Positions 15,121-23,125 of a stretch of DNA of 31,764 nt are shown here, piece after piece. The position numbers were made by a program, and so were the translations under genes. Origin of the DNA: an uncultured Prevotellaceae bacterium (lineage in GTDB: Bacteria > Bacteroidota > Bacteroidia > Bacteroidales > Bacteroidaceae); NCBI GenBank assembly GCA_947303695.1, contig CAMYYX010000003.1:1-31764 (forward strand), written 5' to 3'. The notes beneath the pieces are model-generated. The model did not search any database, was not told where the DNA came from, and saw only the letters and a list, made by a program, of their open reading frames with translations. Each line of letters opens with the position of its first letter. The stretch's first letter is position 1.

Positions 15121-17511
15121 TTATACTTGCATTTTGGCCTGTTCGTCCAATTGTTCTACAATATTGGCATCGACTTTCTTCAACGTAAACCAGAATGTGC
15201 TGCCAACACCCTCTTGACTTTCTGCTCCGATTTCTCCGTCTTCCTTCTCAATAATGGTCTTAGCGATTGATAATCCTTGTCCCTCTCCCTTGTCGTAGTC
15301 AAACACCTTGAAGTTGCTATCAAAGACATGCTGGAGGTTGTCCTCGCTGAGTCCGATACCTGTATCTTTGCAATAGAATTTCACCAAGTCTTTTCCTGGC
15401 AATACCGTATAACCTATTTCTATATATCCAGTCACGGTATACTTGATAGCATTACTGATAAATGCGTTAAAGGCTGTACGGGTATAGGCAGGAGACATCA
15501 TCACGAACACATCTTCAGCATCGCACATCAAACGCAACTGCAGGTTTGACGGCATAATTAACTGACTGGATTGATAGATTGACTTCATGAATTCACGAGC
15601 CGGTGTGGCGATAGGCCGCAACTGAACATCTCCCAATTCCAGACGTGATTCTTCCAATGTATCCTCAATCACTTGGATAATCTCAGCAGCATTGTCCTTT
15701 AGTTGTTGATTGAACTCTTTCAACTCTGCTTTGCTGAAATGCATATCATTAGCTGCAATCAGCTGCGAGAAGCCCATCACACCATTTAACGGATTTCGGA
15801 GACTCTGACTCATGTTGCTGAGGAACGACTGACGTAACACACTCTCGTTTGCAATCGCATTCAAGCGGTCGATATTCTTTTCTTCCTCCACTTCCTCATC
15901 ACAGAGGACAGCCGTACCGTTCAACTTGCGCTTACGACTTGACTCATGGGTGGAATTAAAGCGGAATTCTATCCAATGTGCCTCCTCGGGGGTCAGTTGC
16001 AAATGTATTCTCACTTTGTTGGATCCCGTCTCATCGCCATATTCCGTAATCAGCTTCCAGGAATAGACACTATCCTGCATGACCATCTTACCAAAATCGT
16101 CGAGCGGCATCTCTTGAGGCAGTCCGTATTTATCAGCAAATCCCTTTTGCAGACGAATATAATCATCGTCAATGAACCAATAAATCAAGTTCTGAGACTT
16201 GATCAACATCAGACGGCGGATTTTTTCACGTCGCATAATCGTTGTCATGATGTGTTCGTTTTTCGATTTATAGTTCAGGACATAGTAACCTAGATATCCG
16301 ATGAGTCCGAGCACCAACAGCACCAGAACAATCACGAGGAGCCAAAAGAGGATTGGATGACGCACCTTGAATGGTGCATTGAGAATGGTGAATTCGTCCT
16401 TGTAGTCATCATATTCCATCGGTGTAATGGTCCATTTACTCATGGCATTATAATCCATGTAATAGTCTGAATGGTGGATTTTGACAGGAAGACTCTGAGG
16501 ATTAGCTCCATGCAATAATTGTACAGCATACCCTACAACATCATCCACCTGTGTCTCCATCAGAGAGAAGTAACCACCCAATAAGCGAACCTCTTCTGGA
16601 TTGTTGAACCTAGCACGAATCGCCGTAAACTGAGGATGTTCGGTATGACGAAGGAAGCTGTTGCTGAATATATCGTTCTTGACCTGTAGTAACCAATTAC
16701 CTCTCAACGTGTGCAACAATCCTCGCAACAACGCATTATCACGTCCCAAGGACATCATCGATGAGTCATTCTCATCATAATATGTATTGGTTTCAGGTTC
16801 TGCTGAAGAGATGAAACTGACTACAATCTTGTCCGGGTACGCTTTCGCCAAAGACTGGGCATCCAGATCGTGAACATGGAAATCAGAGTTGTCGACAAAC
16901 CTACTATCTTGAATCTGACGCCTCAAATCGCGTTGCATCATCGAATCACTCTCGAAGTGATCCAGTTCTATCAACACATTATGGCTACCTGTAATCTTAT
17001 TAACAACTTCCAGATTGCGTTTCAGGTCTATCTCGTCAATGAATCCTGTCATATTCGTAAAACGAGATGCGCCATTATTATCCAAATAATTAACACCTCC
17101 AAAAACGACCGGCTGTTTCTTGAAGAGTGAATTTTTGAGAGACTCCATCTCAGGTGAGATATTGCTGATATTGCTTGTGAAGAAATTCAATATTCCATCA
17201 CCATCAATAATCACCAAATTAGGATTATACTTCTTCCAACTTTCCAAGTAGGGCATCCCTTCATCAATCAAAATCTGAGGTGTGACGTGAATCAGGTCAG
17301 CATAGAAATGACGTATTTCTGCATCGATTCCTTCCTCTTCAAACCGGTCTGCCATATATTTCTGATAAGGAATGCCATCCTCTCCGATACTGTCGTTTGA
17401 GTGAATAACAAGAATACGATAATCATGAGCACCCTCTTTGGTACCCTTACCGCACCCTATCAACAGAAAGGATATGACAATAACGAATGATATGTATTTC
17501 ATCAATTTCAT
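15121..17511 (-). CDS. Sensor B2: lipobox/PBP-like membrane histidine-kinase paralogue lacking the acceptor His
   Basis: 796 residues. Lipobox FLLIGC (Cys20), periplasmic-binding-like domain (about 30-375: RILVIHSNDSIGEDGIPYQ, PNLVIIDGDG, KKQPVVFGGVN, NMTGFIDEIDL), a membrane helix (about 388-412), and a PAS-like segment. The HisKA-like helix reads FLSNMSQ569SLRNPLNGVMGF, with Gln in place of the acceptor His. HATPase_c looks complete (N-box FISNAIKYTVTG, G1 CKDTGIGLS, G2 GEGQGLSIAKTI). It resembles B1 most, for example in FVDNSDFHVHDL versus FIDNSDFHLDLG. Its start overlaps the end of A1 by 4 nt (ATGA), a sign of coupled translation. No receiver domain is attached. Confidence 0.85.
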   Translation of the reverse strand: MKLMKYISFVIVISFLLIGCGKGTKEGAHDYRILVIHSNDSIGEDGIPYQKYMADRFEEEGIDAEIRHFYADLIHVTPQILIDEGMPYLESWKKYNPNLVIIDGDGILNFFTSNISNISPEMESLKNSLFKKQPVVFGGVNYLDNNGASRFTNMTGFIDEIDLKRNLEVVNKITGSHNVLIELDHFESDSMMQRDLRRQIQDSRFVDNSDFHVHDLDAQSLAKAYPDKIVVSFISSAEPETNTYYDENDSSMMSLGRDNALLRGLLHTLRGNWLLQVKNDIFSNSFLRHTEHPQFTAIRARFNNPEEVRLLGGYFSLMETQVDDVVGYAVQLLHGANPQSLPVKIHHSDYYMDYNAMSKWTITPMEYDDYKDEFTILNAPFKVRHPILFWLLVIVLVLLVLGLIGYLGYYVLNYKSKNEHIMTTIMRREKIRRLMLIKSQNLIYWFIDDDYIRLQKGFADKYGLPQEMPLDDFGKMVMQDSVYSWKLITEYGDETGSNKVRIHLQLTPEEAHWIEFRFNSTHESSRKRKLNGTAVLCDEEVEEEKNIDRLNAIANESVLRQSFLSNMSQSLRNPLNGVMGFSQLIAANDMHFSKAELKEFNQQLKDNAAEIIQVIEDTLEESRLELGDVQLRPIATPAREFMKSIYQSSQLIMPSNLQLRLMCDAEDVFVMMSPAYTRTAFNAFISNAIKYTVTGYIEIGYTVLPGKDLVKFYCKDTGIGLSEDNLQHVFDSNFKVFDYDKGEGQGLSIAKTIIEKEDGEIGAESQEGVGSTFWFTLKKVDANIVEQLDEQAKMQV

Positions 17512-19796
17512 GCTGATTCTTTCACTTTAAGTATAATAATAAAACGACTTCCAATACCTTGTTCGCTCACCACTTTCAACTTTCCGCCCATTGCTTCAAC
17601 ATAGGCCTTAGCAAGAGCGAGACCTATACCTACACCAGGAATGAAGGTGTCTTTCTTCCAGAACATATCATAGATGAGTGGCAGGTCTTCTTCATTGATT
17701 CCCACTCCACTATCTTCGACGAACAACTCGACATTTCCGTATTCCAGGCTGTACTCCCAACCCATAGCAACACTACCTTTCTTTGTAAACTTCAAGGCGT
17801 TATCGACCAATTGAGTCAACGCTTCCTTCAGCCTGCCACGATCGGCTTGCACTTGTACATCGCGACGTCCCTCCACGAAGAGGAACTTTAGATTCTGCTT
17901 CTTGAAACGAGGACTGTTCTCCGCATACACTTCTTCCATCAGGGCAGCTATGTCAATTTGTTCCTTCTCATAGACAATCTCATTGGCAACTGCACGCGAG
18001 TATCCGTCCATATCATATACAATCTTCTCAAGCAACTCGTTATTTGACTCGATTCCCTGCACAATCTGCGCTCTTTCCTCCTCGTTCATATCGTTCCCCA
18101 TCATCTTAATCACATCACAGAAACCTACTATTGAATTGAGCGGCGTACGTATCTCATGAGCCATCGTCCATAGAAATCCCTCTGTACGTTTGGTCTCGTC
18201 AGCAATCTTCTGAATCTGTTTCATTTCATTGGCATAATTCACGTCGTCGTTCACATTGAGCAGATATCCTTCAATGTTGAAACCAATCATTGTGTTGTAA
18301 TTAATCTGATAACGCAAATTCCACCATGCCATATTCTTTTCCTCGTCCATTGCGGCTCTGATACGATAGGAATGGGTATGTGTTCCCATCTCTGTCAAAG
18401 ACTGCTTGATATCTTCCTTGCATTTGTCCTGATCAGGTCCCATACTATCCAACACTCGCTCTATGCCTTTCAGAGTGGAAATATAGAAATTTCCCGATGC
18501 ATCCATCGCCAACTGGTTCATTTCCTTCTCCTCGTCCAATGTTGCCGATAAGTTACGGATGGAATTCTTACGGTTCTTCAACCAAATCAAGGTAATTGCT
18601 AAGATCAGAAGGGCTATCCAAAGGAAATTACCAACTGTCACAAGACTATACAGCAGCGGATTCGTTACTTTCATCGGGGCATTGTCAATGATGAAATCGT
18701 CTTTGTAATCACTGTACTTCATGCCCAACTTATCCATCGCGACCCAATCCATATAGGCATTCTGAGCATGCTGGCTCTTCTGCGGCATTTCCTTTCCTTC
18801 ATGAACACCAATTGCCAACTTGACCATCTCTCTTGCCATTGATGAATAACTGGCAAAATAACCTGCGAGATAAGAGCCTCTTCCGTCCTTAAACAATTCA
18901 TGACAAGTGGTAAACTGTGGACGATAAGTCTTCGAAGCAATGGCCTCACACCACACATCCTTCTTAGGAACCAAGACAGGATATCTCCATGCATTCTGAT
19001 ACATGTTGTCAAGCAGTTCCTGACGATTCATGGAAGTAGGAGTAATCAACGAATCGGTATGAGAATCGTCCGTTGCCACAGTATATGTTCCCCCGTCTTC
19101 CCATTCTGCAGAGTAGAAATAAACGGATACTGTATCGTTACAATGAATCACAGGGTTCAATCGTCCCTGCACATATCCCGTACTGTCTTTCTTAACAGAA
19201 TAAGGTGTGGTACCCAACTGATGATTTATGAGGGCGTAAATCAGCGAATCTTCGTGATAGTTATCCAACTCGACAGCGACAATTTTGTTCTGTGTCAGTC
19301 GGGTGATGATATCCAGGTTCCTTCGCATGTTCATCTGCTCAAACATCACATAGGTATTCTTGCGTTTAGCAAATGGAGGAATATTATAGAAACGGACACC
19401 ACCATACACCATCGGTATATCCTTACACCACGAAAGAACGGATTCGTTGGCAGGTTTATTCCATTGGAACAAGGTGCGATCGCCTTCTGCAAGTATCAAA
19501 TCCGGTGTCCAAGCCGTCTTCTGAAGCGAATCGCGTAACTCAGCCAATTCCTGATGGCTATCCATTTGAGCCTGGTCTTCCAGATTCATGTAGCAGTTCA
19601 CAACGGTAGGTTCGTAGCCTTGATTCCTGAACTCCTCAACAATGGCATTATCGAAGTCGTCATACGTCACCATTTCTGCATCATACTGATGCACAACCAA
19701 CACTTTTATTGGGCGACTGGGTTTACAGCCGCACAACCATCCGACAATGCTCATCAGCATCAACACTTTCGGCAATATGTATAACGTCTTCTTCAA
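17508..19796 (-). CDS. Sensor A1: lipobox/PBP-like membrane histidine kinase with intact His
   Basis: 762 residues and the only one of the four paralogues with every kinase element. Lipobox WLCGC (Cys24), periplasmic-binding-like domain (about 30-365: IKVLVVHQYDAEMVTYDDF, WTPDLILAEGDRTLFQW, GRGSYLAGYFASYSSMARE), membrane helix (about 380-404) and a PAS-like segment (MAWWNLRYQINYNTMIGF). HisKA reads WTMAH547EIRTPLNSIVGF and HATPase_c has N-box LVDNALKFTKKGS, G1 VEDSGVGIN and G2 GVGIGLALAKAY. It should autophosphorylate H547 and pass phosphate to a response regulator, none of which is encoded nearby. The PBP-like domain suggests a small-molecule ligand, perhaps delivered by a binding protein; ligand unknown. 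Confidence 0.88.
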   Translation of the reverse strand: MKKTLYILPKVLMLMSIVGWLCGCKPSRPIKVLVVHQYDAEMVTYDDFDNAIVEEFRNQGYEPTVVNCYMNLEDQAQMDSHQELAELRDSLQKTAWTPDLILAEGDRTLFQWNKPANESVLSWCKDIPMVYGGVRFYNIPPFAKRKNTYVMFEQMNMRRNLDIITRLTQNKIVAVELDNYHEDSLIYALINHQLGTTPYSVKKDSTGYVQGRLNPVIHCNDTVSVYFYSAEWEDGGTYTVATDDSHTDSLITPTSMNRQELLDNMYQNAWRYPVLVPKKDVWCEAIASKTYRPQFTTCHELFKDGRGSYLAGYFASYSSMAREMVKLAIGVHEGKEMPQKSQHAQNAYMDWVAMDKLGMKYSDYKDDFIIDNAPMKVTNPLLYSLVTVGNFLWIALLILAITLIWLKNRKNSIRNLSATLDEEKEMNQLAMDASGNFYISTLKGIERVLDSMGPDQDKCKEDIKQSLTEMGTHTHSYRIRAAMDEEKNMAWWNLRYQINYNTMIGFNIEGYLLNVNDDVNYANEMKQIQKIADETKRTEGFLWTMAHEIRTPLNSIVGFCDVIKMMGNDMNEEERAQIVQGIESNNELLEKIVYDMDGYSRAVANEIVYEKEQIDIAALMEEVYAENSPRFKKQNLKFLFVEGRRDVQVQADRGRLKEALTQLVDNALKFTKKGSVAMGWEYSLEYGNVELFVEDSGVGINEEDLPLIYDMFWKKDTFIPGVGIGLALAKAYVEAMGGKLKVVSEQGIGSRFIIILKVKESA

Positions 19797-19835
19797 TTTC
19801 TATCTCTTTTTTTGTTTTTCACAATCAATCTTTAT

Positions 19836-21773
19836 TTATATCTTTTCCGTTTCCAGTGTCTGTTCCTGTTCAGCATCAGCGGTTTCCACAATCGGCTGAA
19901 CCTCTGCAACTAACGCATCAATATTGGCAATCAGTTCTGTTGCGCCATGATGCAGATCCTGATTGTATGCCTCCTGTTGCTCTTCTGTCTGCTCTTCGCT
20001 ATTGGAAATAATATTACGTGCATTCTTCAACACAGTCTGCAATGGTTCTTGTAAGATATGACGGAAATTCGCAAGGAACTTTTCTTTCAATTCCACTTCC
20101 TTCGCATCTTTCACGGCATCAATCAGTTGCTGCTTCTGGTTCATCACGTCGTCAGCACTGATAATCAGTCCGTTCAACTCCCAACGGAAACTGGCTTCGG
20201 TAGTCACATTATAGATAAAATCATACCAATGCCAACCTGTACCTGGTTGGAACTCAACCATTAAGCGAATTCGCCTACGTCCCAAGTCGGTACGGAAATT
20301 CTTCAATTTGTACCATTCTTTCAAGTAGTCAGGATGGATATGTTTCTCAAACTCGGACAACTTCAGTTTTCGCTTGATACCGTGCTTCTTAGAAAAATCA
20401 CTTGTGAACTGAATAGAATTCTGCGTAGACTTCCACACAGCAGAATCGGCATCCGACAAGATGTTCCGACGGAGTTTCATGGCCTCCTCCATCTCCTCGT
20501 TCAGTTGATCACGATACACTTTCAGCCGTTTGTTGACAATCTTCAACAGCCAATAGCCAACAACAAAGAAAACAATCAGGAACAGCACCACTCCGGCAAT
20601 CCAGTATCTGCGGCTTTTCAGGTAGAACGGAGTATTGACAATCGTGTACTCCTCGCCCCATCCTTCCACGAGGACTTCCCTCAGACCAGTCAACATATCC
20701 GGACGATGCTTATCCCTATTATTAAATTTACCGATAGCGTTCTGGTCAATCAGATATTGCTTAGAGTGTAATGATACCGGCATGACATCAGGCTGCTGAC
20801 CATCCTCCAGAATGTTTGCTGCATACTGAATCTGCTCAAATACCTGAGTATGAGTATCAGTGAAGTAACCACCGATGATGCGAGGATCGTCCTCGTTGCT
20901 AAACTGTTCGCGGATACATGTGAACATCGGCCGTCCGCTACGAGTCTGTAACGTGTTGCTGTACACATCATACTTCACCTGAAGGAACGTATAGTCCTGC
21001 GCATTTCTCATCAACTCCTTCATCGTTTCAATACACTTTTCCCTTTTAGAAGGATCAACAAACAATAGCGGATTCTGACATGACACCATCATCACACACG
21101 TATGATCCTTCGTTGCTTCCTGATATTCTGGCGATCCCAAATCCAAATGGAAATCACTATTGTCAATAAACATCGGATTATCTGCCAGATCTTCCTGGAT
21201 CAATTCACGAAGGAAACGGTCGTGGTCATAATTGTCTAATTCTATGATGATTGTTCTTTCATCTGTTAAGTTCGTAATCATTTCACAAGCGTGGACAACA
21301 TCTATCTTGTCCACAAAACCTGTGAGGTTCATATAGTCCTGCAACACATCTGCTTCCAACGTGTTGATACCAGCAAAAATGATTGGCACCTCTCTGAACA
21401 CCTCATCATGTTTGCCTCTCAACATCCATTGCAATGCAGGGTCGTCGTTAATCAATATGAGTTCCGGCTTCCACTTCTTCAAAGAATCCGCATACGCAGC
21501 CCAATAGTTTTTATCAATGTCATCAGGGGTGTGGCTAAGCATATCCATATAAATATGGTGTACGTTCGCATACATTTTGTGAAACTCGAGAGCTTCCTCC
21601 ATTGCCTCTCTGAAAGGTTCTCCTTCCTCTCCCTGATCGTTCCATGAGTGAAAAACCACAATGCTGTGCATCTTACCCACATATCTTCTATCGTTTTCAC
21701 ATCCAGTGAGGACAAGAGCCATCAACACGGCCAGCACTCCAATCAACCTATTCTTATATAATACTTTCATCAT
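19836..21773 (-). CDS. Sensor B1: PBP-like membrane protein with HisKA-like helix but no ATPase domain
   Basis: 645 residues, the first gene of the operon. Lipobox LVLTGC (Cys25), periplasmic-binding-like domain (about 30-375: IVVFHSWNDQGEEGEPFRE, KPELILINDDPALQWML, NLTGFVDKIDV), membrane helix (about 388-408) and a PAS-like segment (WHWYDFIYNVTTEASFRW). Near the end it has FLANFRH572ILQEPLQTVL, which aligns with the H-box and keeps the His and the Pro-Leu, then a helix and an acidic tail, and stops. The HATPase_c domain is absent, so it cannot phosphorylate itself. It could accept phosphate from a partner with an ATPase domain, or be a decoy. The end falls in non-coding sequence 39 nt before A1, with no remnant of an ATPase domain in the gap. 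Confidence 0.85.
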   Translation of the reverse strand: MMKVLYKNRLIGVLAVLMALVLTGCENDRRYVGKMHSIVVFHSWNDQGEEGEPFREAMEEALEFHKMYANVHHIYMDMLSHTPDDIDKNYWAAYADSLKKWKPELILINDDPALQWMLRGKHDEVFREVPIIFAGINTLEADVLQDYMNLTGFVDKIDVVHACEMITNLTDERTIIIELDNYDHDRFLRELIQEDLADNPMFIDNSDFHLDLGSPEYQEATKDHTCVMMVSCQNPLLFVDPSKREKCIETMKELMRNAQDYTFLQVKYDVYSNTLQTRSGRPMFTCIREQFSNEDDPRIIGGYFTDTHTQVFEQIQYAANILEDGQQPDVMPVSLHSKQYLIDQNAIGKFNNRDKHRPDMLTGLREVLVEGWGEEYTIVNTPFYLKSRRYWIAGVVLFLIVFFVVGYWLLKIVNKRLKVYRDQLNEEMEEAMKLRRNILSDADSAVWKSTQNSIQFTSDFSKKHGIKRKLKLSEFEKHIHPDYLKEWYKLKNFRTDLGRRRIRLMVEFQPGTGWHWYDFIYNVTTEASFRWELNGLIISADDVMNQKQQLIDAVKDAKEVELKEKFLANFRHILQEPLQTVLKNARNIISNSEEQTEEQQEAYNQDLHHGATELIANIDALVAEVQPIVETADAEQEQTLETEKI

Positions 21774-21792
21774 AAATCATCATAATTATTTG

Positions 21793-21822
21793 CAAAAATA
21801 GTAAATTAATGCGATTTAACAA
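21793..21822 (-). promoter_or_regulatory. Promoter of the four-sensor/metX operon
   Basis: On the minus strand TATTTTTG (21800-21793) matches the -7 box and a TTG at 21822-21820 sits 19 nt upstream, the usual -33 spacing. The start would lie about 13 nt before the ATG at 21773. It is back to back with the promoter of the Ala-rich lipoprotein. Confidence 0.75.
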
Positions 21823-21852
21823 TTAAAAATCTTAAAAAAGAAGGGGTTTTTG

Positions 21853-21883
21853 TTTGTAATTCTATAGGAAAGTACTATTTTTG
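21853..21883 (+). promoter_or_regulatory. Promoter of the Ala-rich lipoprotein
   Basis: TTTG (21853-21856), a 19-nt spacer and TATTTTTG (21876-21883) match the full Bacteroidetes consensus. It diverges from the sensor operon promoter about 50 bp away, so the two could share control. Confidence 0.8.
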
Positions 21884-21936
21884 CATCGGCGTTTATCACA
21901 AACAGCCTAATCAATAACCCTTAAAACATAAGCATT

Positions 21937-22587
21937 ATGAAGAAAATTATTGTATTGGCAACCATGACAATTGCAATTTCTGCGATTTTTTGCGCATGTA
22001 ATGGTAGCACATCTGCTAACACAGATCAGGACTCTAAAGAAACAGCGGATGTAGAGGCCATCGTTGATGAAGACCTCAACGAACTGATGGGCGAAATCTC
22101 TGCCGATGTCGAAGCAAAAGACGCTTCCGCACTCCAGAGTTCTATCGAAGCTTTCAAGGCTCGTATCCAGGCACTCATCAATGCTGGGAACGGAGAAGTA
22201 GCACAAAAATACTTACAGTCTCTTCAAGAATTTCTTGAGACCAATAAAGAAGAAGTTACTGCCATCAGTGCCACAGTAGCTGAGTCTGCTGATGCATCTA
22301 TCGCTGACCTCGTTCAGAAAGTGGCTGCACTTCCTTTGGATGTTGCAGAAGGTGCAACAAAAGCTGCTGAGGGCGTAGCCAATGCAGCTGCGAATAAGGC
22401 AAATGAAGCTGTCGAAGCAACTAAAGCTGCTGCAGAAGCTGCAAAGACTGATGCCGAGAACAAAGCCAACGAGGCAATCAATGCAGAGAAGCAGAAGGCT
22501 AACGAAGCAATCGACGCACAGAAGCAGAAAGCCAACGATGCAGTCAACAAAGCTGCTGAGGACGTGAAGAAATCACTCGGACTTTAA
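21937..22587 (+). CDS. Ala/Lys-rich repeat lipoprotein, function unknown
   Basis: The 216-residue protein has a lipoprotein signal peptide (MKKIIVLATMTIAISAIFCAC, Cys19 or Cys21), an acidic segment, a helical middle part, and a C-terminal third made of Ala-rich repeats around KANEAIDAQKQ and KANEAINAEKQ. The repeats are predicted to be amphipathic helix or coiled coil and resemble LEA-type or apolipophorin-like sequences. It probably lies on the periplasmic or outer side of an envelope membrane. A strong promoter and a strong terminator make it a single-gene transcript, next to and divergent from the sensor operon. Confidence 0.75.
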   Translation: MKKIIVLATMTIAISAIFCACNGSTSANTDQDSKETADVEAIVDEDLNELMGEISADVEAKDASALQSSIEAFKARIQALINAGNGEVAQKYLQSLQEFLETNKEEVTAISATVAESADASIADLVQKVAALPLDVAEGATKAAEGVANAAANKANEAVEATKAAAEAAKTDAENKANEAINAEKQKANEAIDAQKQKANDAVNKAAEDVKKSLGL

Positions 22588-22610
22588 TTTTATTCGAGTT
22601 TCAAAGACAA

Positions 22611-22641
22611 AGGGGTGGCCTGATGGCTACCCCTATTTTTC
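22611..22641 (+). terminator. Terminator after the Ala-rich lipoprotein
   Basis: AGGGGTGGCC (22611-22620) pairs with GGCTACCCCT (22625-22634) with one GU pair and a TGAT loop, followed by ATTTTTC. Confidence 0.8.
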
Positions 22642-22723
22642 TGTCTGATTGTCGTCTATTTCTGCGTTTTTTGTTGATTACATCTATCTTTTTAACTTTT
22701 TTTGCAACTTTTTTGCATTTTAG

Positions 22724-22754
22724 TTTGCTTATACATCTTTTTATATTAAATTTG
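22724..22754 (+). promoter_or_regulatory. Promoter of the small lipoprotein gene
   Basis: TTTG (22724-22727), a 19-nt spacer and TAAATTTG (22747-22754) give a perfect match to the Bacteroidetes consensus. The expected start leaves a leader of about 50 nt. Confidence 0.8.
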
Positions 22755-22813
22755 CACTCAAAGATGCAATTACTACAAAAAATATAAACAACCTTACTTA
22801 ACAACAACTGCTT

Positions 22814-23125
22814 ATGAAGACTAACAGACACCTCGTTTCAGTTTGTGCCGCCATTGGGTTGGCATTCTTACTGACGGCTTGTAGCCCGTCTACCCCTCAG
22901 GAAAAGGTAATCAAGAGTTTCAACGACGCCATCGAACGTGTTGATAACGCCAAATCGCAGAATTCACTGAAATCGGCTTCTCAAATACTGATTGGCGACA
23001 TCAACAAATCACTGAAGGGATTAAGCCCTGTGGAACAGAACAAAGTGATGACTTCGAAAGAAGTGACCAAAGTCGAGAAGGTATATAACAAAAAACTGAT
23101 GGAAAAGCGTAAAGCCCTACGCTAA
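22814..23125 (+). CDS. Small lipoprotein, function unknown
   Basis: The 103-residue protein has a signal peptide with lipobox LLTAC (Cys23), then about 80 polar residues rich in Lys, Ser and Asn that look helical (ERVDNAKSQNSLKSASQIL, VTKVEKVYNKKLMEKRKAL). I do not recognise the family. Its stop codon is immediately next to the stop of the convergent transporter gene, with no terminator between them, so the two transcripts probably overlap. Confidence 0.7.
   Translation: MKTNRHLVSVCAAIGLAFLLTACSPSTPQEKVIKSFNDAIERVDNAKSQNSLKSASQILIGDINKSLKGLSPVEQNKVMTSKEVTKVEKVYNKKLMEKRKALR

Noticed and set aside
19797..19835. Remnant of an ATPase domain after sensor B1
   Set aside because: The 39-nt gap is AT-rich non-coding sequence and too short; no frameshifted HATPase motif can be read before A1 starts.
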